DNA from: Azorinus chamasolen
Taxonomy: Eukaryota; Mollusca; Bivalvia; Cardiida; Solecurtidae
Direction of reading: 5' to 3'
DNA: 64,000 nucleotides
NCBI GenBank assembly: GCA_963576725.1
Contig: OY755236.1
Span: 66,389,379-66,453,378 of the forward strand
Every line of letters begins with the position of its first letter. The stretch's first letter is position 1. A model generated the notes under the pieces. The model was not told the origin of the DNA and searched no databases. It saw only the letters and a list, made by a program, of their open reading frames with translations. The position numbers were made by a program, and so were the translations under genes. This document shows positions 1 to 11,756 of this stretch, piece after piece.

Positions 1-370
1 CTGTATATAGACTTACTGTATGGACCTATAATGCGTGTATATAGACTTACTGTATGCACCTGTAATGCCTGTATATATACTTACTGTATGGACCTATAAT
101 GCGTGTATATAGACTTACTGTATGCACCTGTAATGCCTGTATATAGACTTACTGTATACACCTGTAATGCCTGTATATATACTTACTGTATACACATGTA
201 ATTCCTATATATAGACTTACTGTATACACCTGTAATGCCTGTATATATACTTACTGTATGGACCTATAATGCGTGTATATAGACTTACTGTATGCACCTG
301 TAATGCCTGTATATAGACTTACTGTATGCACCTGTAATGCCTGTATGCACACTTACTGTATACATCTATA
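1..370. repeat. 34-bp minisatellite, arm 1
   Basis: About eleven tandem units of 34 bp, of the form CTGTATATAGACTTACTGTA followed by TGCACCTGTAATGC. The alternating TGGACCTATAATGCG variants suggest a higher-order dimer. The array is cut by the left window edge, so its true length is unknown. The same unit returns inverted at 860-1285. Confidence 0.95.
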
Positions 371-429
371 ATGTTTGATATGTTGCACTCTATTCATATG
401 AAAAATGCTTAACTATTTGAATGAGGGAC

Positions 430-680
430 ATGCATGCACTGTCATTTGCAAACAGTGCAGACCCAGATCAGACGGCTCCTAGAGGACGTAAAACCCCAAT
501 ACAAACAAACAAATCATTCATATTAACCCTTATATTGCTGACCGTGTTCTAAGCATCATTTGATAAGACCTTGCATTCAGATGAGACGCCGACGAACTCA
601 GCATCTCATTAGGATTCAAGCTATTTGACACTCGGTCAGTAGTTTCTCAAAAGCTTGAACAGATCTCAGGTAAATAATTC
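430..680. repeat. Broken MITE pieces (families A and C) with a SINE-tail fragment
   Basis: Core fragments are recognisable: CAAACAGTGCAGACCCAGAT at about 450 and AGATGAGACGCCGACGAACT at about 580. Between them is ACGTAAAACCCCAATACAAA, the reverse complement of the SINE-like sequence near 42050. No intact inverted-repeat ends remain. I see no gene here. Confidence 0.6.
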
Positions 681-859
681 TTGCTTCATATCAGAGTCTG
701 GGGAGGCTTTTTACGACAAAGTAAGGGTTATTATACTGCAACATACACCAGTCCATTGGTAAATCCTTGTAGTCACCCATCCAGCCAGTGCCGAAAAGTA
801 TGTGTCTTAACTTCGCAGTATCCAGCCACTTACATCATGAATATTGAATGTATGATTTT

Positions 860-1285
860 GGTGTATACTGAGAGTCTATATGCATACATTATAGGTGCAT
901 ACAGTAAGTCTATATACAGGCATTATAAGTATATACAGTAAGTCTATATACTGGCATTATGTGTGTATACAGAGAGTCTGTATACAGGCATTATAGGTGT
1001 ATACAGAAAGTGTATATACAGGCATTACCGGTATAGGTGTATATAGAAAATGTATATGAAAACAATATAGATATACAGTAAGTATATATATATATATACA
1101 AACATTATAGATGTATTTAGTAAATGTATATACAATGTACAAGCATTATAGGTGTATACCGTGAGCGTATACGTAAACATTATAGATATATACAGTAAGT
1201 GCATATATAACTATTATAGGTGTATACAGTAAGTATATATACAAACATTATAGGTATATGCAGTAAGTATATATACACTGTATCT
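860..1285. repeat. 34-bp minisatellite, arm 2, inverted relative to arm 1
   Basis: Units read GGCATTATAGGTGTATACAG then TAAGTCTATATACA, the reverse complement of the 1-370 unit. They are more diverged, with TA-rich expansions near 1090. Short open frames across it are repeat artefacts. Confidence 0.9.
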
Positions 1286-1299
1286 ATGGTGGATACTTA

Positions 1300-1639
1300 A
1301 TGGGTAAACATGTTCAGATGGCTGCTTATTTGTATAACGAAAGCATTAAAGAAAGCTCCTAGACGACTTTTCTACTTAACTTTAGTCCTGTTTTAAGCCA
1401 TAACATGTCAAGAAATTTAAATGACATGCGCACAGTCCACGCACGGTCTATACTTTACTATGATTCATTTTTATCATCAGGTGTCCAATAATAAAATATT
1501 CTTCTAATGGCACTGGGAAGTCTGAAAGCATTGGGTCGTTCAAAAGGGCAGTTGACAAAGGTAAAATCAATTCTCGGCGTCTCGTCTGGACCCGAGTTGT
1601 CTGCCAATGCGAGTCAGTTTGCGATTAGCAGATCACTGG
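1300..1639. repeat. Degenerate family E MITE and unassigned sequence
   Basis: At 1310-1400 the pattern 'GCTGCTTA..AAAGCTCCTAGACGACTTTTCT..CTTAACTTTAGTCCTGTTTTAAGC' is a decayed family E core. The remainder to 1639 shows no recognisable gene or repeat. Confidence 0.45.
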
Positions 1640-1885
1640 TTAACACTTGCCTTCATATACATGTAAACGCATTTTACGCATTTGCAAACAGAGTAGGCCC
1701 ATATCAGACGGCTCCTATAGGAGCCGTCTGATCAGGGTCTCCTCTGTTTGCTAACAGAATTTGAAAGATTTGTTTCTTTACTTTCTTAAATGGCTACAAT
1801 GTTCCACTTTCCATATTTCATTTTGTCTATGAATATTCATAAGGTATTGAAATTAGAAATAAACACAGAACAGAGAAAGGGTCAA
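1640..1885 (+). mobile_element. Family F TTAA MITE
   Basis: Starts TTAACACTTGCCTTCATATA and ends GAACAGAGAAAGGGTCAA. It has a near-perfect palindromic core at about 1685-1752 (GACGGCTCCTATAGGAGCCG at the centre). The right half matches the family F half with GGCTACAATGTTCCACTTTC. Confidence 0.85.
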
Positions 1886-2031
1886 CACTGCTTCCTCAAT
1901 GCCAATGAAACTGAATGCTGACAATCACAAACCTCTTATGCTTGTACTTAAATAATAATTTTTCATGAACCTGGTTGCACCAAACATTTTGTAAATTGTA
2001 ATGAACTGTATATCACAATAAAATGTTTAAC

Positions 2032-2150
2032 CCTTTCGCTGCCAGTGGCGAATCTGTGATTACCTATGCAACCTGTTTGGAAATTTCAAGAAGAAAATTG
2101 TAGCAGACGACAAATTTTGCAGACGATATTAGGTGGCAGCCAAACGGTAA
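2032..2150 (+). mobile_element. Family C TTAA MITE, left half only
   Basis: Begins TTAACCCTTTCGCTGCCAGT and contains the family C interior (CAGACGACAAATTTTGCAGA). The palindromic core is missing, so this is a deleted copy. Confidence 0.6.
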
Positions 2151-2169
2151 AACAAACAACCTCCAGAAT

Positions 2170-2985
2170 TGTGCTATAGTCGGTATAGAGATGTTTTACT
2201 TTCTATGTGTGGTCAGTACAGAGATGTTCTACTTCCTATGAGAGGTCCGTATAGAGAGGTTCTACTTCCTAAGTGGTCTGTATATAGATGTTCTACTTAC
2301 TATGAGTGGTCAGTATAGGGATGTTCTAATTACTATGAGTGGTCAGTATAGGGACGTTCTATTTACTATGATTGGTCGATATAAATACATTATACATTAT
2401 ACCTAGACAGGTTCTACGTCCTATTACTGGTAGGTATAAAGAGGTTTACTTCCTATGAGAGGTCGGTATAGAGATGGTCTACTTCCTATGAGTGTTTGGT
2501 ATAGAGATGTTCTGCTTCCTATGAGTGGTAGGTATAGAGATGGTCTATTTCCTATAGAGGTCGGTATAGAGCTGCTCTATTTCCTATGAGAGTTAGGTAT
2601 AGCTATGTTCTATTTCACATGAGAGGTATGCATAGAGATGTTCTATTTCCTATGAGAGGTGGGTATAGATATGTTCTATTTCACATGAGAGGTAGGTATA
2701 GAGCTGTTCTATTTCCTATGAGAGTTAGGTATAGCTATGTTCTATTTCACATGAGAGGTAGGTATAGAGCTGCTCTATTTCCCATGAGAGGTATGCATAG
2801 AGATGTTCTATTTCCCACGAGAGGTAGGTATAGATATGTTCTACTTCCTATGTGAGGTAGGTATATAGATTCTACTTCTTATGAGTGGTAGGTATGGAAC
2901 TATTCTACTTCCTATGAGTGGTCAGTATAGAGATGTTAACTTCGTATGAGAGGTCGGTATAGAGATGTTCTATCGTATATTCTTA
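2170..2985. repeat. 33-bp minisatellite
   Basis: About 24 units of the form AGGTATAGAGCTGTTCTATT plus TCCTATGAGAGTT. Because 33 is a multiple of three, part of it (2586-2855) stays open as an 11-residue repeat, which is not evidence of a protein. It lies in the intron of the - strand tetraspan gene and reaches the splice donor at 2986. Confidence 0.95.
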
Positions 2986-2986
2986 C

Positions 2987-3281
2987 GTGTTAATGCAGTG
3001 GTAACTCGATATCCGTAGAGTCTGGCATTGTGAGTCGTGTCTAAGGAACAAGACACAGAGTCCATATAGTCCGCCTCCAGGCAAACTTGTCCGTACCACA
3101 CCGCAGCCATGGTCGTTAATTCTCCGAACCCCGTGATATCCGCCCCGAGAATGGCGCCAATCAGGTGTAGATATATGGTGGTGTAGACCCATCCTGGGCA
3201 TGTAAAGCCTAGCGCCTGGACAACCAGCGAGATCACACAGAGAACCAATCCAATCTTCGTCAATAACTGTCTAGTTGCCAT
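2987..3281 (-). CDS. First coding exon of a claudin-like tetraspan membrane protein
   Basis: The - strand ATG at 3281 opens 98 codons plus one base to a GTAAGA donor (+ strand bases 2986-2981). The product starts MATRQLLTKIGLVLCVISLV, a hydrophobic first membrane segment at residues 8-27. A loop follows with TCPGW, then AAVWYGQVC (about residue 64) and SVSC (about residue 77). A W followed by two cysteines in the first loop is the pattern of the claudin/PMP22/tetraspan superfamily. An acceptor-like TTTTCAG just upstream suggests the exon starts at 3317 with a short 5' UTR. The other three membrane segments must lie further left, outside the window or in unrecognised sequence. The fold class is fairly likely; the exact family is not certain. 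Confidence 0.6.
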
Positions 3282-3438
3282 ACGGCGTTGTCGAGTTCTT
3301 AAAAACAATATTGCTGGCTGAAAACGTGTACAATTTATTTCAATTAATTTGAATGTCTTGTGAAACTCACCAGCTTTTGGTTGATGATTATTAACCGTGT
3401 TGAACATTCCTGGTTTGTTCCGTATTTGTCACAAACCA

Positions 3439-3691
3439 TTAACCCTTTTGGTGCCAAATTTCTAATTGTCGTCTGCAATCCAAATTTTGCTAAATAATTC
3501 GGTACAATAAGGAAATGAGATAAATAAATGCAAATTTCAAAAGAATAAATCACATATATAGAAATAGAGACTGAGACAAAAAGTGAAGTCCCTGATCTGA
3601 CGCCGCCTTGAAAAGGCGGCGTCTGATCTGGGACTGCACTATTTGTCGTGGTGCATTTATAATTAAACGACTTCGGCGGTGAAAGGGTTAA
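3439..3691. mobile_element. TTAA MITE with a GCCGCC hairpin (family C relative)
   Basis: TTAACCCTTTTGGTGCCAAA at the left and GGTGAAAGGGTTAA at the right are inverted ends. The core at about 3598-3635 is a tight GACGCCGCCTT/AAGGCGGCGTC hairpin. It lies upstream of the tetraspan exon. Confidence 0.8.
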
Positions 3692-5038
3692 GTGAAATTT
3701 AAGATATTGATAATAAAGTAAATAGTTAACTGCTTTATAATGAGATAACCAACTCAAAGACTATGCTGTTTTCCAGACTACTCGATGTCGATTTGCAAAA
3801 CAAATTCAGGAAAATAATAGTTTGATTGTACATGTATGAATATATTGCTTGTATCTTATAAGTGCATCGCAATAATTTTACCTGATCGAATAAACGCTAA
3901 AGAAGACAAAACTTCCATGTGTTTGACATCGAAGACCCGGTGCATCAGTATTTATTTGCGGGTCCCCTTTTAGTTTCGTAACTGTTTGAAATAGGCTGAT
4001 AACATCTTGTTGTACAACAATAAGTATCGACGAAACGATTTATTTTGTTTCACTGGGGCATTTTTGGATATAAGTTTAACTAAATTGACAATCTTCATAA
4101 GGCCAAGACAATGTTTTATGATTTTATTAGATACGAGTATATGTGTTTATTGTAGACACTATCACTTTAAGTCCAATTTATCCTATTTATTTTCGTTAAA
4201 TTGTTTATTCTACAAATTATAGTTTACAAAGACATGTTCATATATATATGTGCTATAAATTCTAATAATTTATGTGTTTGATATTTTCATAATGTTTTAT
4301 AAAAATGTTCATATTCATTTTTTTCATATTATACGCATTTTAAAATATTGCATATTGTAAACATTAAATATGTAATATATTACATTTAGATCTGGTAGTG
4401 TATTCATATCCTTTAAAAAGTATAGGCGGTGCTCATGTAGTAGTATATTAGATATAGATGTGATAACATTCAATAAACATATCAACACACATATATATAT
4501 ATGATTAAACAAAAACAATAAACGAATAAATGAAATATCGAATGTAAGCATATGATATAAACAGCAACAGAAAATATAATAAATCAAGACCAATGTCGAA
4601 TAGTTATGGAACAAAATCATTTTCGAAATATACGTGAAATACATAAATGCAGTACATTGCTATATGGTGCATGTTATAAAATGTAGCAAATCCTCTGCAA
4701 AACATTGAATTACTAACTCACATTATGTACAGTGTATTTAAATACATGGAAAACCACAAGTATCATTTTCACTAATGCATTTGTTTTTTGTTCATGCTGT
4801 ATTTCATTGCCGTTGTCTAACAAGTAACATAAATTATGGTTCTCTTCGTACGGGAAAAAGGCAAAGACATAATTATCACAACGAATACAATAATAGCATA
4901 ATATCTGTACCTTATTTAAAGATAGTTTAATAGTTTCTGTAGGATCAAAGTAATGCTTCATTGATAAAAAATAATGCTGAATTACAAGGTATCATATTAT
5001 GTTGTAAGGCATTAAAACAAAAATGATTTTAATTAAAA
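3692..5038. other. AT-rich non-coding stretch
   Basis: Very AT-rich, with several short open frames in all frames. I see no domain, splice-supported exon, repeat or RNA gene. Confidence 0.5.
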
Positions 5039-5220
5039 CTTATCCCGCTTATCTGCGACCTGACTTGCATTTGCAAACAGACTGGATCCAGATGAGACGC
5101 CGAGTAATTCGGCCTCATCAGGATCCATGCTATTTGACACCCAGGCAATAGTTTCTAAAATGCTTTTAAAAAACGAACAGGAAGCCTTCAAACTTGAACA
5201 GATCTATTTTCTTTACAGTG
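5039..5220. mobile_element. Family C-type MITE core, degraded
   Basis: The core is AAACAGACTGGATCCAGATG, then ACGCCGAGTAATTCGGC, then ATCAGGATCC. The outer ends are poor: only TTATCCCGCTTATCTGC is seen at the left. Confidence 0.6.
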
Positions 5221-5229
5221 GACTAAACG

Positions 5230-5477
5230 TTAACTATTTACTTCATGAATATTCATGTAAGAAATAATAACAACATGAAAATTAATTAGATGTATTGTTA
5301 AAATAGCTCATGAAAACATGAAGTTTTGGCCATGGCAGAAACTGTACACTCAGATCTATATTAAGTCATAAGCAAACAGAGTAGACCCTGATCAGACGAC
5401 TCCTACAGGAGCCGTCTGATCTGGGTCTACTCTGTTTGCAAATGCGTAGAAAATCGTATTTATGGAGTAAAGGATTA
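5230..5477 (-). mobile_element. Family A TTAA MITE
   Basis: Starts TTAACTATTTACTTCATGAA, has the diagnostic inner half (GGCCATGGCAGAAACTGTA), a palindromic core at about 5372-5440 and ends GGAGTAAAGGATTAA. About 248 bp and near full length. Confidence 0.9.
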
Positions 5478-7158
5478 AAGGCTCATGAAAGACAAAAACA
5501 TGTAATACCTTCCTGGACAACAGCAAACAACAGCCTTCTAGCTTGGTAGATTCACAATTACTTATGAGGAACCAGCACCAGAGCGCTACGACCGTGGTCC
5601 GGTGGTAATTTAGGCGCCACTGGTTATGTTGTTTAGTTCACACGATTGCATTACACCACTCTAACTTTCACGTATTATATACATCCATAATTACAAAAAT
5701 ATGATTACCCTTAAAGCTCCAAAGATGATATCTCTGTGAAACAATTCCTCGGTGTAACAGTTTGATTGTTGTCTACTTCAACCGAAGAACGAATATCGAA
5801 TAAGTTGGGCTCTTCTCAGAATCCGTGACATTCTTGAGCTCTATCATAGATCTGTTTTCCCCCTAGGAAGCACCATCTGAGAATGGCACAAGGAAGGATG
5901 GAACAAGATCGAACTAAAGCCGCCCGTATCACATTCGTTTGAAATGGTATTAATCACTGGATACGCCACGGTGGCGTTGAAAGACGAAATCCAGCAGTAA
6001 TTATGGACAAGCTGGTTATACACTATTCAGATGTAAGCTGTTTCAGCTGAAGGAACAAAACATCCCGACTGATACAATAATTATTTGTTGGATATATGCA
6101 ATAGTTTTAACCCTTATCCCGCAGATAAAATAATGTCTGCTCAAACTATGATATGAAGAAAGATTTACTTACTTGCGATTCGTTCAAGCTTTTGAGAAAC
6201 AACTGACAAAATATCAAAGAAATTGGATCCATGGATCTGGATCCAAGTTGTTTGTAAATTACTATTATGTAGGGACCGACAGGATCACATTTTGCAGTTT
6301 GTAATTTTGTGACGTCAGCTCTGCGAACAGTTTTGATCCAGCTGACCAACTCATTGGAATCGTTAACTGTTTAAAAATGTTAGCGTTATTTTTGTTTAAA
6401 TATTCTTTGAAGAAATATGCAATACTACAATATTATTTGTAGAGGACGGGTACTAAGCGAGAGAGGAGTTAAGGGGTTTATGTATACAGGGATATGGGAA
6501 GAATATACGTTGTATCTGTCATAAATCTCAATGTTTTTGCCGAGTATATAAGATATTTTCTACACTTTCTTTACCAAACAGCAATGTTCAAGTGTCAACC
6601 AGTTTGGATCCGGCTGAGACTTAAAGTTACTTGCAGTTTACCTGGATTCAAACTGTTTGCAATGGTCACTACAAATTGGTCTAAACAGTTAACTGTTGGC
6701 TAATGCCAAACTTTTGAGTGCAACGAAAGTACATAATTTACATTCTGGTCTGATTCATCGTCTGAAACTCATTACATAATTAATATATGTTGAGAATAAG
6801 AAGTTGTGGTTAGTTTCTTTGGTACAGTAGACGTGCAAGCACGACACTTTATCTCCCGGTGAATTTTCTTTGCAATAATTCTTACAGAGAATTACATCGA
6901 TCATTTTCCAAATTCATGATCAATGTTTCTAAAATGTTTAGATCCTGATAGACTGCCGAGTTACTCGGCGTTTTACCTGGGCCTAATCTGTTTACGGGTT
7001 ATCAAGAATATTCGGCGAGCGCGCAAAGAGTTTGAATCACAGGCGGGTCTATACGGCGGGTTTGATACGCTGATTATATGTGTTGTCACGCGAAATTCTA
7101 ATTTCAATCATAAAGCGTGTCTGCTTTGCAGTAAAAACAAAATAGGAAGTAGTTGAGA
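5478..7158. other. Unassigned stretch
   Basis: Mixed low-copy-looking sequence. Weak GGATCC/AGATGAGAC-type MITE pieces are visible near 6220-6260 and 6595-6660. No exon with convincing splice sites or domain was found. Confidence 0.4.
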
Positions 7159-7338
7159 TTAACTCTTTCAATGCCAATAACACATTTGCAATTACCTGTA
7201 CATACATGTTGGATCCAGATCAGACTCGGATCGGAACTGTTTGTTACTGGTTTTTTTAAGAAAAAAAGAAGAAAAAAAAAGAAACTTGTAACAGAGGACA
7301 ACGTTTGAAGACAATATAATTTGGCAGTGAAAGAGTAA
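7159..7338 (+). mobile_element. Family C TTAA MITE
   Basis: TTAACTCTTTCAATGCCAAT at the left and TTGGCAGTGAAAGAGTAA at the right. The core TTGGATCCAGATCAGACTCG is shortened, and an A-rich run follows at 7260-7285. Confidence 0.8.
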
Positions 7339-8459
7339 AGCACATGGAAATCTGGTAAATTAAAGTAAATCTGTAATAAAAATGTTTTATTTTATGTAAG
7401 AGCTGCTATGCAATAGTTACTACCCGTTGGGTGTTTACAAGTACGAAGGTAAGTTTACTGCGTTTTATTGACACATGCCAGGGAGGTTTGAAGTATGCGT
7501 TGGCAGCATTTCAAAGCAGTAGAACCTCTCTAAAACATCCACGAGCGTAAATAAACACGAGTGTCTTTATAGGTATATTACTGCTTAAGGTAGCGAGATA
7601 CGTTTAACGCGTGTCATCGGGAAATAGCATTTAAAAAAATACCACCGAAGGTCATTTTTTCTAAACCTAGCTGGTTAGGAATATTAATTGCTTCGATTAT
7701 TTTTCAAAATGCATCGACGTTCCATTCGAAACCGACATTTAAAATCCATTTAAATGTGTGAAGTTGAAAACTTTAAAAACAACGATTACAAAATTATCTT
7801 TTAGCTAAAGTTATTGCAATTGGCCAATGTGTAAATCGTTAGCATGTCTAGGGAAATGTGTCAGATATGCTTTTTTAAATCCTGCGTATATGAACTATGC
7901 CACATTTTAGTTTTAAGACCCTAGAAATTCTGCCTCCCGCTACATTTTGGTTGCTGCTAGACGATCGAAGCAAGATATCCAAATACTTCGACACGATTCC
8001 TTCCTCGAGACTATTCATTTTTGATATGCCAAACAATTGCGTGTAATTCTGACACAAAATTTATGTGTGTTTGCAAAAAGCCGATTCCTTTAAATCTGCA
8101 TCAGCCTACAGCATAAAACCTTAAAAGAGAACCCCAATTGTGTTGCGTAATCTGATAATTATCTTGAACTATAGCCAATGGAGAGCTTATATTGTGAGTG
8201 ACATTTTGCACTAAGCTCCTCCTTTTCCCACCCGATCATTTAAAAAGCTGATTTTATTTTGCTAGTTACCTATACATGTATATCACACATTAGAAACGTG
8301 TCATACAGGGCTTATCTAGTCACGTAACCTACATAGCTAAGGTTACCGAGAGGGAAATATGGCTGACTGGTCATCTATTTTTTGTGATTGTTTTGTCGTT
8401 CGAAACCTTAATGCAGAACAAAAATAAGACAGAAACCACCCATTGGAGCTTTCGACATA
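7339..8459. other. Unassigned stretch
   Basis: No repeat family or coding domain recognised. The - strand open frame at 7875-8057 has no splice or domain support. Confidence 0.4.
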
Positions 8460-8665
8460 ACTATCATCCTGCATTGAGCACACGCACGCACCGCTTGGTC
8501 AGTCTGGCGCTGCCGTTACACAATTTGGTTGTAAAAAGGGCGGCGCTAGATCGACGGTGTTTCATGTATCCTCTGTGTGTTTGTGGCGTCATCATTTTGT
8601 GTGTCTTTAACGTTCCAAAAATAGCTATGTTTTAGCGGGAATTTTATTTCACTATAAAGAAAGCA
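8460..8665 (+). promoter_or_regulatory. Promoter-like stretch before a first-exon candidate
   Basis: This stretch is richer in G+C than its surroundings and is repeat-free. It contains GGGCGGCGC near 8540, a CRE-like TGGCGTCATC near 8583 and CTATAAAG at about 8652, 14 bases before an ATG with G at -3 and +4. It fits a core promoter, but the TATA box would be unusually close to the ATG, so the true start site may be further upstream. Confidence 0.3.
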
Positions 8666-8811
8666 ATGGACGACGGACAGTGGCCACCACCTTGTTTGAA
8701 AAACGCCAAACGTGACGATCAATTCTGTACAGGATACGTAGAAACTGACAAAGAATTGGAATTTTTGCTGCAATCATTTAAACGTGTATATTTGTGTACA
8801 TTTGTGTCCTG
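8666..8811 (+). CDS. Candidate first coding exon, function unknown
   Basis: The ATG at 8666 sits in a good context (GCAATGG). It opens 48 codons plus two bases to a strong GTAAGA donor at 8812. The peptide starts MDDGQWPPPCLKNAKRDD and ends FKRVYLCTFVSW, a mixed hydrophilic sequence. I recognise no family. A family F MITE lies 25 bases into the putative intron. No downstream exon of matching phase was found. It could be a real exon of a neighbouring gene or a chance open frame. Confidence 0.4.
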
Positions 8812-8835
8812 GTAAGATTGTTTCTAGATCTAGTT

Positions 8836-9096
8836 CTAACCCTTTTTCTTTTCTATGTTTATTTCAAATTTCAATACCTACTGAATATTGATAGGTAAAA
8901 TAACATTATATGGATTAGCCAGTTTAGAAAGTAAAGAAACAGATTAGCCAGTTTAGAAAGTAAAGAAACAGAACTATCGAATTCCATTAGCGAACACAGC
9001 AGACCCTGATCAGGCGGCTCCTATAGGAGCCTTCTGATCTGGGTATTCTCTGTTTGCAAATGCGCGAAAAGGCGTTAATATGAGGGAAAGGGTTAA
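8836..9096 (-). mobile_element. Family F TTAA MITE
   Basis: Begins CTAACCCTTTTTCTTTTCTA and ends TGAGGGAAAGGGTTAA. The palindromic core is at about 8994-9062. An internal 28-bp direct duplication (AGCCAGTTTAGAAAGTAAAG repeated) lies at about 8917-8970. Confidence 0.9.
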
Positions 9097-9189
9097 AATA
9101 AATTGAGTTGGTTTCCCAAAATTCATCCTGTAACATATTGTAAGACCTTTCATTTTGCCATTTTACCCATACATTACGATGATACGATA

Positions 9190-10090
9190 TTCCTGACATG
9201 CTGGAAGGAGCTTCAAGTAACCCTTCTTTAGGGTGGATACATTAAGGTGACATGAGATTCCTGTTACGCTGGAAGGAGTTTCATGTTACCCCTTCATTAG
9301 CTTTTACCCGCTGTACAAGGAGTTGAATGTTACCTTTTCTTTAGGGTGGATACGTTAAGGTGACACGAGATTCCTGACCTTCTGGAAGGAGTTTCATGTT
9401 ACCCCTTCATTAGCTTTTACCTGCTGTACAAGGAGTTTCATGTAACACGTTCTTTAGTATGGCTTCATTCAGGTGACATGAGATTCCTGACATGCTGGAA
9501 GGAATTTCATGTTATCCACTTCTTAAGCCTTGATTCATTAAGATGACATGAGATTTCTGCCCTGCTGTAAGAGGTTTCATGTTACCCTTTTTTAGGATGG
9601 ACATTAAGGTGACACGAGATTCCTGACATGCTGGAAGGAGTTTCATGTTACCCCCACTTCAGTTGTTATTCACTCAGGTGTCATGATATTCCTGACCTGT
9701 TGTAGGGAGTTTCCTGTTATTCCCTTCATTGGCTTTGACCTGCTGTAAGGAGTTTCATGTTACCCTTCTGTAAGGTGGATACATTAAGGTGACATGAGAT
9801 TCATGTTACGCTGTAAGGAGTTTCATGTAACCCCTTCTTTAGCTTTTATTCATTAAGGTTACATGAAATTCCTGACCTGCTGTAAGGAGTTTCATGTTAC
9901 CCTTTCATTGGCTTTGACCTGCTGTAAGGAGTCTCATGTTACCCTTTCATTGGCTTTGACCCGCTGTGTAAGGTGTTTCATGTTACCATTCTGTAAGGTG
10001 GATACATTAAGGTGACATGAGCTTCCTGTCATGCTGGAATGAGTTTCATGCTGTCCCTTCTTTAGGGTAGATACATTAAGGTGACATTTG
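9190..10090. repeat. Composite minisatellite of about 70 bp units
   Basis: Repeats of GGTGACATGAGATTCCTGAC + GCTGGAAGGAGTTTCATGTT + ACCCCTTCTTTAGG + TGGATACATTAA alternate with a shorter GCTTTGACCTGCTGTAAGGA form. About thirteen diverged units. An inverted relative lies at 12365-12475. Confidence 0.9.
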
Positions 10091-10394
10091 TGAGATTTTA
10101 TTTTAATTTTCAGAATCTTATATGTTCATTATGACCTCAAGAGTAAATTAATAACATGCATAAGAAAAGTGACAACTGTTTTTTTTTTCATTAACAGATG
10201 CAGTGTACAAAGTGTGACACATCCTTTCACAAAAAATTCATTGTATTGGATAGCAACTTGCAGAGTCCGGAAAGCAGTCAAAACCATGTGTTTATGCTGC
10301 TTGTTTGCAGCATTGTAGTTTCTGTTGTTATTGCCATTAATAATTGAATTGTGGCAGGTATTACTGGTTAATCCCCCCATTTTTTTCTTATTTG

Positions 10395-10560
10395 AATGTA
10401 CAGTACTCCATCTCTTTGACGACATACTTGTAGATACGAAGGGACACGTTAAAGAAAGGTGACTGCTGAATGCAGTAAAGAAGTAAAACAAAGAGCTCCT
10501 GAAGGAGATTTCTGCATTACTTTTGTCCTGCATTAAGCTATCATATGTTTAAACAACCAC
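10395..10560. mobile_element. Family E (pogo-like) MITE, partial
   Basis: Starts TACAGTACTCCATCTCTTTG. The hairpin core is AAGAGCTCCTGAAGGAG, then TTCTGCATTACTTTTGTCCT and GCATTAAGCTA. The right terminus is not clear. Confidence 0.6.
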
Positions 10561-10659
10561 CCACATTAACCCTTTTCTCCATACAAGTGTGTTCGAGCTC
10601 CTCTATCTAATCCTCCATATAGGTACCACTAATGAATATCCAACATGGTGTTGAATGAA

Positions 10660-10745
10660 AGTGGCAGCTTACAGCAAGACAAAAGTAAAGCAGAAAGCTC
10701 CCTGAGGACCTTTCTGCTTTACTTTCATATTGCTTTAAGCAGGAT
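10660..10745. mobile_element. Family E hairpin core
   Basis: GCAGAAAGCTCCCTGAGGAC followed by CTTTCTGCTTTACTTTC. The ends have been lost. Confidence 0.5.
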
Positions 10746-11333
10746 TGCCTTAAAACACATTATAACCTAGGTTATTTAAATATTTGGCTATGTAGCAAAT
10801 GGTTAAACACTGAACTAAAGCCCTTTTTATGAGTTTGTCTTATTGGTGATACCTTACTGTATGGTCTATGCCAGGTGACTTGCTTTGGTTGAACTTTTGA
10901 TATACAATGTTAAATTTGATTGTAGTGTGACTGTACGAAACTGTTTTGTTGACACGATTAAATTAGATGAAAAACTTAAAATTTGAGATGTTGTTATAAT
11001 TCAATTACTATTCTATATTTACCTGCTGAACACCATTAGTGCTAAGAGCATTTCACCAAACTGTCTTTGCTAAAATAACAGTAGAAGCATTTCATGAATA
11101 TTTCAATTCACACTATGGTGTACTTAGTAGGCTACATTCTCAGGGTTTTCCCTGACCCCCTTTTTCTACTGAAATGTTCCTTAATTAAGAGGGTGTGTTT
11201 TTTACTTTATTGAGAGGGGGTCAAGAGGACCCTCAAATTGATCTTTTTGAAGGGGTCAAGGGAAAACCCTGCATTCTGATTAAGTCCAAGACAACATGTT
11301 ATTACAGCTATGATGGCATGTTTGAACAGCTTA
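10746..11333. other. Unassigned stretch
   Basis: It holds one low-copy-looking palindrome near 11140-11270: GGTTTTCCCTGACCCCC and its reverse complement GGGGTCAAGGGAAAACC lie about 100 bp apart. This could be a small unnamed inverted-repeat element. No gene is seen. Confidence 0.4.
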
Positions 11334-11520
11334 ACTCTTACAATGCTTGAACCGGATATACATCATTTGCAAGCATTGTAGACCCTGATCAGAGGGTCAC
11401 TGATGGATCTGCACTGTTTGTCGTACTTATAAATATTTAACAAATCCATTTAGAGTAAATGTAAACTGGTCTAGAAAATGGGCGAGTCCATTTGAAATTA
11501 ATATTCTGTAATGTTGATAA
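11334..11520 (+). mobile_element. Family G TTAA MITE
   Basis: Begins TTAACTCTTACAATGCTTGA. It has the family G interior, with TTGTAGACCCTGATCAGAGG, GGATCTGCACTGTTTGTC and then GAGTCCATTTGAAATT. Matches copies at 24178 and 32165. Confidence 0.65.
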
Positions 11521-11756
11521 CATGTAATAAATTAGTTTTACATGTTCATACGCAAGTATTGTCCATTTTAAGGAACTTTAAGACGAATGTCAAACTTTTT
11601 TTTATCATGATCAGACACCGAGTAACTCTGGATCGTTGCACTATCAACAGGACACATCTAATAAATAAAATATCGAATTATCAAGAGATCAAGTTCTTCT
11701 CTGTCAAGCAAGGCTACACTTGCTAACAATTTGGATCAAAGTCAGATGTCAGGTAA

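Noticed and set aside
2586..2855. 89-residue repeat protein
   Set aside because: The frame is open only because the minisatellite unit is 33 bp. No start context, splice sites or domain.
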